64,000 nucleotides of DNA from Amycolatopsis bartoniae. Lineage in GTDB: Bacteria > Actinomycetota > Actinomycetes > Mycobacteriales > Pseudonocardiaceae. Below are positions 15,376 to 24,557 of this stretch, piece after piece (position 1 is the stretch's first letter; every line of letters starts with the position of its first letter). The stretch covers positions 62,001 through 126,000 of the forward strand of contig NZ_JACHWH010000008.1 in NCBI RefSeq assembly GCF_014191255.1, in the 5' to 3' direction. Position numbers and translations under genes: made by a program. The notes below the pieces were generated by a model. That model saw only the letters and a program-made list of their open reading frames with translations, searched no databases and was not told where the DNA came from.

Positions 15376-17732
15376 AGCTGCCCGACCTGCCCGTCCGCGA
15401 GGTGCTGGACGAGCTGCACGACGCGCTGACCGCGCACGGCACCGCCGTGCTCGTCGCCCCGCCCGGCACGGGCAAGACCACCGTGGTGCCGCTCTCGCTC
15501 GCCGAACGCACCGAAGGCCGGATCGTCGTCGCCGAACCCCGCCGACTCGCCGCGCGGGCGGCGGCGTCGAGGATGGCCGCACTGCTCGGCGAGCGGGTGG
15601 GCGAAACCGTCGGCTACAGCGTGCGCGGCGACCGCAAGGTTTCCCAGCGGACGCGCATCGAAGTGGTCACGTCGGGCCTGCTCGTGCGGCGTCTGCAAGG
15701 TGATCCGGAGCTGCCGGGGACGAGCACGGTGCTGCTCGACGAGTGCCACGAACGGCACCTCGACGCCGACCTGCTGCTGGCGCTGCTGCTCGACGTGCGC
15801 GGCGGGCTGCGGGACGACCTGCGCCTGCTCGCCACGTCCGCCACCGTCGCTTCGGGCCGGCTCGCGGAACTGCTCGGCGACGCGCCCGTGGTCACCGCCC
15901 ACGCGCGGACGTTTCCCGTCGAGGTCAGTTACCAGCCACCGGCGCGCAACGAGCGCGTCGAGGCGACCGTCGCGAGAGCTGTCCGCACGGCGTTGTCCGA
16001 AGTAGACGGTGACGTACTCGCGTTCCTTCCTGGTGCGGGCGAAATCGCGCGGACCGCAGCGTTGCTCGGTGACCTGAACGTCCTGCCGCTGCACGGGCGC
16101 CTCTCCCCCGCGCGCCAGGACGCCGCGCTCAGTGCCGGGCCGGAGCGGCGCGTCGTGCTCGCCACAGCGGTCGCCGAATCGAGCCTCACCGTGCCCGGTG
16201 TGCGCGCGGTAGTCGACTCCGGGCTGGCCCGCGTGCCGCGCGTGGACCACCGCCGCGGGCTGCCGGGCCTGGCCACCGTCCGCGTGTCGGCCGCCGTCGC
16301 CGAACAACGTGCCGGACGCGCGGGCCGCGAGGCGCCGGGCCGGGTGTACCGCTGCTGGGCGCAGTACGAGCAGGCGAGCCTGCCCGCCTATCCCGAACCG
16401 GAGATCCGCACCGCGGACCTCGCGCGGCTCACCCTCGAACTCGCCTGCTGGTCCACATCGGACGGTGCCGGACTGTCGTGGTGGGACCCGCCGCCCGTGG
16501 GTCCGCTCGAAGCCGGGCAACAACTCCTGCACACGCTCGGCGCGCTGGAAGACGGCAAGGTGACCGAGCGAGGCCGGCGGATGGCCGCGCTCGGCCTGCA
16601 CCCCCGCCTCGCGCGGGCCCTGCTCGACGGCGCGGAGCGGGTCGGCCCGCAGTCCGCGGCGGAAGTCGTGGCGCTGCTGGACAACGGCGGCACGCTCACG
16701 GACGTCGACGCGGAGCTGCGCCGGTTGCGCGACACGCGCGACGAACGCTGGCGCACGGAGGTCCGGCGCCTCTCCCGGCTCGTCCCCGGCGCACCCGAGG
16801 CGCCCGACCCCGCGCTGGTCGTTGCCCTGGCGCATCCCGAACGGCTGGCGCGCCGCCGCGAACCGGGCTCTCCGGTGTACCTGATGGCCGGCGGCACGGC
16901 AGCGGAACTGCCTCATGGCAGCGGTCTCGGCGACGTGGAATGGCTTGCCGTCGCCGAGGCCACCCGCGATCCCGGCCGCGCGCAGGGTCTCATCCGCCTC
17001 GCCGCCCGGGCCGACGCCGAGCTCGCCGTCACGGCCGCACCGAACCTCGTGTCCGAAGTGGACGAAGTACTCTGGGCCGGCGATGTGGTCGCACGCAGGG
17101 TCCGCAGGCTCGGCGCGATCGTGCTCAGCGAACGCCCGCTGCGGAACCCGGACCCCGAACTGGTCCGTCAAGCGCTCGCCGACGGACTGCGCAAGGAAGG
17201 GCTGAACCTCCTGCCGTGGCCGCCCGAAGCGGTGCGACTGCGTGCACGCCTCGCGTTCCTGCACCACGTCCACGGCGAGCCGTGGCCCAGCATGGCGGAC
17301 GAGGACCTGCTCGCCACGGCGGAGAACTGGCTCGGCACCGCCCGCCGTCGCGCGGACCTCGCCCGCATCGACACCGTGCAGGCGCTACGAACCCTCCTGC
17401 CCTGGCCGGAAGCGGCCCGGCTCGACCAGCTCGCGCCCGACCGGCTCGAAGTCCCGACCGGCTCCCGGATCCGCGTCGACTACGCGGGCGGCGAGCCCGT
17501 GCTCGCCGTGAAGCTGCAGGAAACCTTCGGCTGGCTCGCCACCCCACGCGTGTCCGGCGTGCCGGTGGTGCTGCACCTGCTCTCCCCCGCCGGCCGCCCG
17601 GCGGCGGTCACGAGCGACCTGGAGTCGTTCTGGCGCAACGGATATCCGTCGGTGCGGGCCGAGCTGCGCGGCCGTTACCCCAAGCACTCCTGGCCGGAGA
17701 ACCCGCTCACCGCGGCGCCGACCCGGCGCTGA
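15372..17732 (+). CDS. hrpB: ATP-dependent RNA helicase HrpB
   Basis: 786-residue DEAH/RHA helicase. Walker A APPGTGKTT is near residue 33, motif Ia AEPRRLAARAAA, motif II is LLDECHERH (DECH rather than DEAH, usual for HrpB), motif III TSATV, and motif VI AEQRAGRAGREAPG. The winged-helix and HrpB C-terminal domains follow (LEALGALEDGKVTERGRRMAALGLHPRLARALL) and the ending GRYPKHSWPENPLTAAP is the conserved HrpB tail. It is full length. The start ATG 15372 overlaps the preceding lipoprotein stop. Its function in actinobacteria is not settled; an RNA-processing role is inferred from the family. Confidence 0.93.
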   Translation: MKLPDLPVREVLDELHDALTAHGTAVLVAPPGTGKTTVVPLSLAERTEGRIVVAEPRRLAARAAASRMAALLGERVGETVGYSVRGDRKVSQRTRIEVVTSGLLVRRLQGDPELPGTSTVLLDECHERHLDADLLLALLLDVRGGLRDDLRLLATSATVASGRLAELLGDAPVVTAHARTFPVEVSYQPPARNERVEATVARAVRTALSEVDGDVLAFLPGAGEIARTAALLGDLNVLPLHGRLSPARQDAALSAGPERRVVLATAVAESSLTVPGVRAVVDSGLARVPRVDHRRGLPGLATVRVSAAVAEQRAGRAGREAPGRVYRCWAQYEQASLPAYPEPEIRTADLARLTLELACWSTSDGAGLSWWDPPPVGPLEAGQQLLHTLGALEDGKVTERGRRMAALGLHPRLARALLDGAERVGPQSAAEVVALLDNGGTLTDVDAELRRLRDTRDERWRTEVRRLSRLVPGAPEAPDPALVVALAHPERLARRREPGSPVYLMAGGTAAELPHGSGLGDVEWLAVAEATRDPGRAQGLIRLAARADAELAVTAAPNLVSEVDEVLWAGDVVARRVRRLGAIVLSERPLRNPDPELVRQALADGLRKEGLNLLPWPPEAVRLRARLAFLHHVHGEPWPSMADEDLLATAENWLGTARRRADLARIDTVQALRTLLPWPEAARLDQLAPDRLEVPTGSRIRVDYAGGEPVLAVKLQETFGWLATPRVSGVPVVLHLLSPAGRPAAVTSDLESFWRNGYPSVRAELRGRYPKHSWPENPLTAAPTRR

Positions 17733-17752
17733 CCGGGTCCTCCTCGCAGCCG

Positions 17753-18466
17753 TCAGCGCGTCGTGGCCGCCGCGAACTCCAGCGCCTGGGGCCACGACAC
17801 CGCGAACGCCTCGGCGTTGACCGGGTTCCCGTGCCGCCGCCGGTCGGTGTACCCGTGCTCGGCCTGTGGGTAGACGTGCACGATGCTGGCGGCCTCCGCG
17901 CGCGTCTGCAACGCGCTCTGCAGGCGTTGGAAGCTTTCGGCCGGCACCAGGTCGTCCTTGCCGGGGTAGCACATCATCACCGGCGCCTTGATGCGCGCGG
18001 TGTGCTCGACGGCGTCGGCGGTGTGGTTCGGCGCGGGCGTGCCGGGCACGGTGGGGTGGAAGGCGATGACGTTCGCGAGCCGCTCGTCCCGGCCGCCCAG
18101 GATCAGCGCGAACCGGCCGCCGAGGCACCAGCCGACGACGCCGGCCCTGGCGCAGCCCAGCTCGCCGAGCAGGTGGTCGAGCAGCCGGCGCTGCTCGTCG
18201 AGGCAGGTCTCGTCGTCGAGCTTCGTCATGCGCTCGTGCAGCTCCTCGAACGAGGTGTCGTCGCTGCTCACGCCGTGCCACGGGTCCCAGGTGAGCGCCG
18301 TGATGCCGCGGCGGGCGACCTCGTCGGCCCACTCCCGGATCTGCGCCCCGATTCCCGTGATCATCGGCAGCAGGAGCATGCCCTGCGCGGAGCCGCCCGC
18401 GGGCCGGGCGAGGTAGGCGCCGAGCCCGTCGACGGTGGTGGTGGAGGTCTCGATCTCTTTTGCCAT
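17753..18466 (-). CDS. Dienelactone hydrolase-family protein
   Basis: 237-residue alpha/beta hydrolase of the DLH family. The nucleophile elbow GWCLGGR carries Cys instead of Ser, as in carboxymethylenebutenolidase, with Asp in CYPGKDDLVP and His in QAEHGYTDRRRHGNPVNAEA. The start ATG 18466 gives MAKEIETST; a longer in-frame extension lacks a ribosome site. It is convergent with hrpB and divergent from the small protein at 18501. The substrate is unknown. Confidence 0.88.
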   Translation of the reverse strand: MAKEIETSTTTVDGLGAYLARPAGGSAQGMLLLPMITGIGAQIREWADEVARRGITALTWDPWHGVSSDDTSFEELHERMTKLDDETCLDEQRRLLDHLLGELGCARAGVVGWCLGGRFALILGGRDERLANVIAFHPTVPGTPAPNHTADAVEHTARIKAPVMMCYPGKDDLVPAESFQRLQSALQTRAEAASIVHVYPQAEHGYTDRRRHGNPVNAEAFAVSWPQALEFAAATTR

Positions 18467-18500
18467 GCAGACAACGGTAGTCAGATGAGATGATCGGGAG

Positions 18501-18707
18501 ATGGACGACCGCACGCTCGCCGGGCAGCTCGGCAGCCTGCCGGAGGGCGTCGCCGCGCTCCCGCAGGCGCACCAGCAGGACCTAGCGGACGCGCTGCGGG
18601 AGGCCAGACGGCGTCAGGGGCGGGCGCTGGCGCAGGCGGGCAACGACGCGCTGCGGTTCATCCCGGCGCTGCTGCGGCCCGCCGTCCGCCGCGCCATGGG
18701 GCTGTAG
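18501..18707 (+). CDS. Small hypothetical protein
   Basis: 68 residues, mostly helical and Ala/Arg/Gln-rich (DLADALREARRRQGRALAQAG), with no recognised domain. GGGAG precedes the ATG. It ends one base before the next ATG, so the two genes are translationally coupled and probably function together. Unknown function. Confidence 0.6.
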   Translation: MDDRTLAGQLGSLPEGVAALPQAHQQDLADALREARRRQGRALAQAGNDALRFIPALLRPAVRRAMGL

Positions 18708-19277
18708 ATGTCGTCCGACGTGGAGATCCGCAAGCTCGCGCGCGTCCTCGGCGCGCCGCCGGAGCGGTTCGCGTACCTGCGGGACGTGCCGGTCGCCGAC
18801 CTGCGCCTGCTGCGGGACCAGGTGACGAGCGCGTTGTTCGACGCCCACCTCGGCGCGCTGGAACGGATGGCGGGCGCCAGCAAGCTGCTGCCGAGCCCGC
18901 TGCTGGCGAAGCTGGCGGAGAAGGTGTTCGGGCCGCTGCTGTCCGCGCGGATCGCGGGGCTGGTCGACGTGAGCCGCGGGGTGGACATCGCGAAGCGGCT
19001 GTCGCCGGGGTTCCTCGCGGACGTGGCCGCGGAGCTGGATCCGCGCCGGGCGGCGGGGATCATCGCGGGAATGCCGGCGCCGGTGGTGGTGCGGGTGGCG
19101 CGTGAGCTGGCGCGGCGGCAGGACTGGATCACCATCGCGCGCTTCGTGGACACCCTCCCGGAGGCGACGATCGTCGCGAGCCTGGAGGTCATCCCCGAGG
19201 GCGCGCTGCCCCGGGTCGCCGAAATGCTCGACGACCCGGCGCGCGTGCACTACATCGAGGACCTGAAGGCCCGCTAA
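18708..19277 (+). CDS. Hypothetical protein with MgtE-N-like helical repeats
   Basis: 189-residue cytoplasmic protein. The second half (FLADVAAELDPRRAAGIIAGMPAPVVVRVARELARRQDW, then VDTLPEATIVASLEVIPEGALPRVAEMLD) has the short helical L..L.P..AA.il..mp..... pattern seen in the N-terminal domain of MgtE and in FliG. There is no membrane segment or catalytic motif. It follows the 68-residue gene without a gap. The resemblance is weak and I do not assign a function. Confidence 0.7.
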   Translation: MSSDVEIRKLARVLGAPPERFAYLRDVPVADLRLLRDQVTSALFDAHLGALERMAGASKLLPSPLLAKLAEKVFGPLLSARIAGLVDVSRGVDIAKRLSPGFLADVAAELDPRRAAGIIAGMPAPVVVRVARELARRQDWITIARFVDTLPEATIVASLEVIPEGALPRVAEMLDDPARVHYIEDLKAR

Positions 19278-19295
19278 GGGTGTTTCCGAAGCGGC

Positions 19296-19423
19296 GGAGC
19301 CGCTTGCTGTGGGCCGTCAACCGGCACCGCCGCGGGTTCTGAGGCGGTTCCTGGCGAGGACAGCTCCGAAGTGGTGACCTGGCGGTCATGATGAGGAGAT
19401 CCCGGAGTCAGGGACCGCCTCAG
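19296..19423. repeat. Palindromic intergenic element, copy 1
   Basis: The first part (19296-19330) contains the perfect hairpin AAGCGGC-GGA-GCCGCTT followed by a conserved flank ending GTCAACCGG. It is almost identical, in inverted orientation, to 28588-28622. The second part has long imperfect arms CTGAGGCGGTTCCTGGC (19339-19355) and GTCAGGGACCGCCTCAG (19407-19423), 15 of 17 positions complementary. It lies between convergent genes. It may be a REP/MITE-like element or a shared terminator. Confidence 0.65.
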
Positions 19424-19468
19424 GTTCCGCTACCCGCACCGCCACGCAAGCCACTTTCCACAACATCT

Positions 19469-19693
19469 CTAAGCGGCGACGATGAGGTAGATGCCGTATC
19501 CGACGACGGCGACGCAGATCGCGAAGCACACCACCGCCGTGGTCAGCCCGCTGCCGCCACTCGTTCCACCTTCCCGGGCCGTCGTGCGGGCCGCGAGGCC
19601 GCGCACGCCGACGGCGAACAGGCTGGTGAGCACGGCGACCGCGACCAGCGCGATCAGGAACACGCTGCCGAGGGCAGCCCAGTCGATCTTCAT
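19469..19693 (-). CDS. Small two-helix membrane protein
   Basis: 74-residue protein with two transmembrane segments (about residues 8-32 and 50-72) and a short basic loop rich in Arg and Gly between them. It starts 8 nt downstream of the Pit transporter stop on the same strand, so the two genes form an operon. It may be a small accessory to the phosphate transporter. No named family is recognised. Confidence 0.7.
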   Translation of the reverse strand: MKIDWAALGSVFLIALVAVAVLTSLFAVGVRGLAARTTAREGGTSGGSGLTTAVVCFAICVAVVGYGIYLIVAA

Positions 19694-19701
19694 GACGCTC
19701 C

Positions 19702-20826
19702 TCAGGCGGCGGCCGGAGCCGGCTCGGGGGCAGGGCCGTTGACGTTGCTCGCGGTCACCGGGTTGCGCCGCGACCACAGGTAGATGACGACCGCCACGAC
19801 GACCCCGGCCACGCCGACCAGCACGGTGCCGATGCTGCCGCTGCCGGCGACCTCGGCCGCGATCGCACCAACGATGGCGGCCGCGGGCAGCGTGAACAGC
19901 CACGCCAGCGCCATCCGGCCCGCGACGCCCCACCGGACCTCGGCGAGCTTCCGGCCGACGCCCGAGCCGATGATCCCGCCCGAGCACACGTGCGTGGTGG
20001 ACAGCGCGAACCCGAGGTGCGAGGACGCGAGGATCGTCACCGCGGCACTGGTCTCGGCCGCGAAGCCCTGGGGTGTCTGGATTTCGGTGATCTTCTTGCC
20101 CATCGTCTGGATGATGCGCCAGCCACCCAGGTAGGTGCCGAGCGCGATCGCGGTGCCGGAGCACAGGATGACCCAGATCGGCGGGGACGACCCGGCCGAG
20201 AGCGAGCCGGACGCGATGAGCGTCAGCGTGATCACGCCCATCGTCTTCTGCGCGTCGTTGGTGCCGTGCGCGAGCGAGACCAGCGACGCCGACAGCGCCT
20301 GCGCGGTCTTGAACGTCTTGCCCACCACGTCCTGGCGCGCCGACGCGGTGATCCGGTAGACGAGGAACGTACCGACGACCGCGACGACACCGGCGACCAG
20401 CGGTGACGCGACGGCGGGGATCAGAATCTTCTCGACCACCGCGGTGAAGTGCACCGCGTCGGCTCCCGACGCGATCCACGTCGCGCCGATCAGGCCGCCG
20501 AACAGCGCGTGGGACGAGCTCGACGGCAAACCGAACAGCCAGGTCAGCAGGTTCCAGATGATCGCGCCGACGAGTCCGGCGAACACGACCGTCGGGGTCA
20601 CCTTCGTGTCGTCGACGATGCCGCCGGAGATGGTCTTGGCCACTTCGATGGACAGGAAGGCGCCCACGAGGTTGAGCACCGCGGAGATGCCGACCGCGAC
20701 CTTGGGTTTGAGGGCGCCGGTGGCGATGGACGTCGCCATCGCGTTGGCGGTGTCGTGGAAGCCGTTGGTGAAGTCGAAGGCGAGTGCCGCGACGACCACC
20801 ACGATGACGATGAGTGAGGGGTCCAC
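19702..20826 (-). CDS. PiT-family inorganic phosphate transporter
   Basis: 374-residue polytopic membrane protein. The duplicated PiT signature is clear: FDFTNGFHDTANAMATSI near the N-terminus and SLAHGTNDAQKTMGVI in the middle (GxNDxxN/k motifs), plus GLPSSSSHALFGGLIGA and LSTTHVCSGGIIGSGVG. It uses H+ or metal-phosphate symport. The GTG start is preceded by AAGGA. Length is normal for the short actinobacterial Pit type, and there is no PhoU-like gene alongside. Confidence 0.93.
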   Translation of the reverse strand: MDPSLIVIVVVVAALAFDFTNGFHDTANAMATSIATGALKPKVAVGISAVLNLVGAFLSIEVAKTISGGIVDDTKVTPTVVFAGLVGAIIWNLLTWLFGLPSSSSHALFGGLIGATWIASGADAVHFTAVVEKILIPAVASPLVAGVVAVVGTFLVYRITASARQDVVGKTFKTAQALSASLVSLAHGTNDAQKTMGVITLTLIASGSLSAGSSPPIWVILCSGTAIALGTYLGGWRIIQTMGKKITEIQTPQGFAAETSAAVTILASSHLGFALSTTHVCSGGIIGSGVGRKLAEVRWGVAGRMALAWLFTLPAAAIVGAIAAEVAGSGSIGTVLVGVAGVVVAVVIYLWSRRNPVTASNVNGPAPEPAPAAA

Positions 20827-20853
20827 GTTCCTTGAGGTTACCGACCGAGTGAA

Positions 20854-22020
20854 TCACGAATCCCGTTCGGAGCTGAACATCGGATGAACGCCACACCTCC
20901 AAACCGCCCACGTCAGCGGGACTCCTGGGCGATATGCGAGGTTTGTGACCGACGGTGCGTCCAGTACGTGCACGTCTGCCCGGGCGCCCGGCCGGAGGTG
21001 ACCGACGTCATCCCGTCGTAACGCTCTGGCACCACCCGCCGTCGCCGCCCAGACGGCCTCCTCGACGCTCATCCCCATTTGGAGTACTGCCGTCGCCACG
21101 CAGAAGGCCATGGAGGTGGTGTACGAGCTGCCCGGGTTGGCGTTGGTCGCGAGCGCGACGACGGCTCCCGCGTCGAGGAGCCGGCGAGCCGGGGCGAGGG
21201 GCTGGCGGGTGGACAGGTCGCAGGCGGGGAGCAGGGTCGCGACGGTGCCGGAGCTCGCGAGCGCGTCCACGTCCGCGTCGGTGAGGTACGTGCAGTGATC
21301 GACGCTCGCCGCGCCGTTCCGGACGGCGAGCTGCACGCCCGGCCCCGGGCCGAGCTGGTTGCCGTGCACGCGGAGCCCGAGGCCCTTGTCGCGTGCCGCG
21401 CGCAGGACGCGCTCGGACTGGGCCTCGTCGAAGGCACCTTCCTCGCAGAAGACGTCCACCCAGCGCACGGAGTCCCTGACCGCGTCGAGCATCTCGCCGC
21501 AGACGAGGTCCACATAGGACTTCCGTTCGGCACCCGGCGGGACCAGGTGCGCGCCCAGGAACGTGACCTCGTCGACGACCTCCGCCGCGATCCGGGCCGA
21601 CCGTTGTTCGTCCACAACGGACAGTCCGTAGCCGGTCTTGGTCTCCAGGCACGTCGTGCCCTGCCGTGCGGCCTCCTCGACGTGCCGTCGCAGGTTGGCG
21701 GCCAGCTCCTCGTCCGACGCGGCCCGCGTGGCCTCGACCGTGACCGCGATTCCTCCGGCGGTGTAAGGCTTTCCGGCCATCCGGGCGGCGAACTCGGCCG
21801 TGCGGTCTCCGGCGAAGACGAGGTGCGTGTGGCTGTCCACCCAGCCGGGCAACGCCGCCCGCCCACCGACGTCGACCCGTTCGTCGGCGACAGGAGCACG
21901 TCGCGAGTACCCCACCCACGCGACCTGCGTGCCGTCGAGCACCAGCGCCGCATCGCGCAGCGTGCCCAACTCGGGATCGTTGGTGGTCAGCTCGCCGATG
22001 CCGTCGATCAGGATCGCCAC
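20854..22020 (-). CDS. hutI: Imidazolonepropionase
   Basis: 388-residue amidohydrolase-fold enzyme that opens 4-imidazolone-5-propionate to N-formimino-glutamate, the third step of histidine catabolism. Motifs: [14 protein letters not shown] (metal-binding HxH), the substrate-binding [13 protein letters not shown] segment, HGNQLGPG with a metal His, VDHCTYL, and ATNANPGSS with the final Asn/Asp region. The start is GTG 22020, which overlaps the end of hutF by 13 nt. It is the last gene of the hutH-hutU-amidohydrolase-hutF-hutI run. Confidence 0.93.
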   Translation of the reverse strand: MAILIDGIGELTTNDPELGTLRDAALVLDGTQVAWVGYSRRAPVADERVDVGGRAALPGWVDSHTHLVFAGDRTAEFAARMAGKPYTAGGIAVTVEATRAASDEELAANLRRHVEEAARQGTTCLETKTGYGLSVVDEQRSARIAAEVVDEVTFLGAHLVPPGAERKSYVDLVCGEMLDAVRDSVRWVDVFCEEGAFDEAQSERVLRAARDKGLGLRVHGNQLGPGPGVQLAVRNGAASVDHCTYLTDADVDALASSGTVATLLPACDLSTRQPLAPARRLLDAGAVVALATNANPGSSYTTSMAFCVATAVLQMGMSVEEAVWAATAGGARALRRDDVGHLRPGARADVHVLDAPSVTNLAYRPGVPLTWAVWRCGVHPMFSSERDS

Positions 22021-23300
22021 AGCGCCTCGATTTCTCCCGCCAGTACGGCTTCCGGCCGTTCCACCAGCTGGTGCACCCGGTCGCGGACGACCTCCCGCCC
22101 GGCGACGAGCACGTCCGTCACGTCCGCCGCGCTCGCACACAGCAACACGGCCTCGGGTTCGGCACCGGCCGTGCGCACCGAGTTCAGGTCGACTGCCACC
22201 AGATCCGCGGGCGCGCCGGGGAACAGGCCCACTTCGCCCCAGCCGAGCGCGTCGTGGTCGGTCGCGGCGGCCAGCAGTTCCGCGCCGGTGAAGCGGCCCC
22301 GCGACCGCGCGGCCAGCCGGTCGTTCATCTCCAGTGCTCGCGCCTCCTCGAACGCGTCGACCACCGCCTGGCTGTCGCTGCCGAGGCACAGGCCCACCCC
22401 GGCGTCGGCCAGCTGCCGCGCCGGGCCGAGGCCGTCGCCGAGGTCGCGTTCCGTCGTCGGGCAGAAGCACACGCGGGTGCCGGTGCGGGCGAGCGTGCGG
22501 ATGTCGGCGTCGTCCAGGTGTGTCCCGTGCACGGCGACCGTCCGCGGGCCCAGCACCCCGGTGTCGGCCAGCACCTGCACGGGGCCGCGGCCGTAGTGCG
22601 CCACGCAGTCCTGGTTCTCCGCCCGCTGCTCGGACACGTGGACGTGCAGTGGTCCGGACCTTTCCGCCACCGTTGGCAGCTGGTCGGCGGGCACGGCACG
22701 CACCGAGTGCACCGCCGCGCCGACGTGCACGAGCCCCTCCGGCCGGAAGCCGTCGACCCGGTTCGCCCACGCCTCGGCGTCGACGTCGCCGAAGCGTTTC
22801 TGCCGGTCGTCGAGGGGACGGCCGAAACCGCCGGTGAGGTAGCAGGTGTCGAGCAGCGTCAGGCGGATCCCGGCGTCCGCCGCGGCGCGGGCGAGCGCGT
22901 GCCCCATCTCGTTGGGATCGTCGTACGGGCGGCCGGCGGGGCCGTGGTGCAGGTAGTGGAACTCGCCGACGCTCGTGTAGCCGGAAAGCGCCATCTCGGC
23001 GTAGACGCCACGCGCGAGGCGGTAGTAGGAGTCGGGGTCGAGCCGGTCGGCGAGGTCGTACATCCGCTCGCGCCAGGTCCAAAACGTTCCGCGCTCGCCC
23101 TGCGTCCGCCCGCGCATCGCCCGGTGGAAGGCGTGCGAGTGCCCGTTGGCGAAACCGGGCAGCACGAGTCCACTGAGGACTGTTCCGGTGCGTGGCCGGC
23201 CCGGCACCACCTGCGTGAAGGTTCCGTCGACGACCTCCAGCCGGACGGCGTCCACGACCCCGTCCGGCAGCCAGGCCCGCTCGGCCCAGTACGTCGTCAT
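22008..23300 (-). CDS. hutF: Formimidoylglutamate deiminase
   Basis: 430-residue amidohydrolase that converts N-formimino-L-glutamate to N-formyl-L-glutamate plus ammonia. It shows [21 protein letters not shown] (HxH with the HutF-specific FHRAMRG), [21 protein letters not shown] (metal His), VAVHGTHL, and [15 protein letters not shown] (catalytic Asp). It occupies the branch-determining step: with HutF the pathway releases two ammonia molecules and needs an N-formylglutamate hydrolase. The ATG overlaps the stop of the upstream M20 amidohydrolase by 4 nt. Confidence 0.93.
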   Translation of the reverse strand: MTTYWAERAWLPDGVVDAVRLEVVDGTFTQVVPGRPRTGTVLSGLVLPGFANGHSHAFHRAMRGRTQGERGTFWTWRERMYDLADRLDPDSYYRLARGVYAEMALSGYTSVGEFHYLHHGPAGRPYDDPNEMGHALARAAADAGIRLTLLDTCYLTGGFGRPLDDRQKRFGDVDAEAWANRVDGFRPEGLVHVGAAVHSVRAVPADQLPTVAERSGPLHVHVSEQRAENQDCVAHYGRGPVQVLADTGVLGPRTVAVHGTHLDDADIRTLARTGTRVCFCPTTERDLGDGLGPARQLADAGVGLCLGSDSQAVVDAFEEARALEMNDRLAARSRGRFTGAELLAAATDHDALGWGEVGLFPGAPADLVAVDLNSVRTAGAEPEAVLLCASAADVTDVLVAGREVVRDRVHQLVERPEAVLAGEIEALWRS

Positions 23301-24475
23301 GTCGACAGGTGCCTGAGGACGTCGGCGAGGGCGCGCGCTCCGCGTTCGACGTCGTCGTCCTCCGCGAACTCCTCCGGCGCGTGGCTCACACCGGTCGGGT
23401 TGCGGACGTAGAGCATCCCGGCGGGCACGTGCGCGGCGAGGATCGCCGCGTCGTGACCCGCGCCGGTCGGCAGCTCGGGCGCGCCGCCGAGCAGGTCGCG
23501 CAACTGCTCGCGGAGGCCGGTGTCGAAGGTCGCCGTGCGGCTGTAGGACTCCTCGGAGATCTTCACCTCGCACCCCTCCTCCGCCGCGGCCCGGCTCGCG
23601 GCCTCGGCGATCTCGTCGACGAGCGGGCGCACCCGGTCGTCGCTGGGCACCCGGGCGTCGAGCCAGAGGTCCACAGTGGACGCGATGACGTTGGTGCCGC
23701 CGGGTTTCGGGACCAGCCTGCCCACGGTTGCGCGGGCCCCCTCGACCTTCGACGCGAGCCGCCGCGCGGCCGCCACGACAGCCGCGGCGGGCAGCATCGG
23801 GTCGTGGCGGTCGGTGATCCGCGTGGCTCCGGCGTGGTTTCCCTGCCCGGTGAACGTGAACCGCCAGCGGCCGTGCGCGATCACGGTGCTGCCGACGGCG
23901 AGGGGCGAGCCCAAGTCGACGAGCCCCCGCCCCTGCTCGACGTGCAGTTCGAGGAACGTGCCGATCCGCCCGAGCGCCTCGTCGTCCCGTCCGGGTTCCA
24001 GGCCCGCCTGCGCGGTGACCTCGGCGAAGGTCACGCCGTCGGGGTCGCGCAGGGCGAGCGCTCTCGCCGGGTCGATGGCGCCGGTGAGCAGCTGCGAACC
24101 GAGGCAGGGCACGCCGAACCGCCCGCCCTCCTCCTCGGCGAACGCGATCACCGCGACCGGGCGGTTCGGCTTTTCGAGCGCTGTCACGGCATCGAGCGCG
24201 CTGACCACCCCGAGCGGCCCGTCGAACGCGCCCCCGCCGGGCACGGAGTCGAGGTGGCTACCGGTGACGAACGCGTTCGGCCCCGGTTCGCCGAGCCAGG
24301 CCCAGAGGTTGCCGTTGCGGTCGGTCTCGACGTCGAGGCCGCGTCGCCGGGCCTGCTCGGTGAACCACTCCCGCAACTCCCGCTCGGCCGGGTCGAAGAG
24401 GTGCCGCGAGTAGCCACCACGCACCCGGTCCCGCCCGACGTCCGCGATCTCACCCAGCAAGCTGACGGCGCTCAT
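23297..24475 (-). CDS. M20-family amidohydrolase (allantoate/carbamoyl-amino-acid type) in hut cluster
   Basis: 392-residue M20/M28-type dinuclear metallohydrolase. The features are [20 protein letters not shown] (metal His/Asp), [16 protein letters not shown] (Glu-Glu), [27 protein letters not shown] for the dimerisation domain, and [10 protein letters not shown] with the last metal ligand, as in allantoate amidohydrolases and N-carbamoyl-L-amino acid hydrolases. No hutG (N-formylglutamate deformylase) is present in the cluster, and this gene sits between hutU and hutF with a 4-nt overlap. By position it probably hydrolyses N-formylglutamate. That substrate assignment is inference. Confidence 0.85.
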   Translation of the reverse strand: MSAVSLLGEIADVGRDRVRGGYSRHLFDPAERELREWFTEQARRRGLDVETDRNGNLWAWLGEPGPNAFVTGSHLDSVPGGGAFDGPLGVVSALDAVTALEKPNRPVAVIAFAEEEGGRFGVPCLGSQLLTGAIDPARALALRDPDGVTFAEVTAQAGLEPGRDDEALGRIGTFLELHVEQGRGLVDLGSPLAVGSTVIAHGRWRFTFTGQGNHAGATRITDRHDPMLPAAAVVAAARRLASKVEGARATVGRLVPKPGGTNVIASTVDLWLDARVPSDDRVRPLVDEIAEAASRAAAEEGCEVKISEESYSRTATFDTGLREQLRDLLGGAPELPTGAGHDAAILAAHVPAGMLYVRNPTGVSHAPEEFAEDDDVERGARALADVLRHLST

Positions 24476-24557
24476 CCGACCTCCCTGGCCTCGGTCCCCA
24501 CGACCACACTCCTGCACACGACCACCACCCACAAGGCCCGCACACCGCCGCGAGCCA

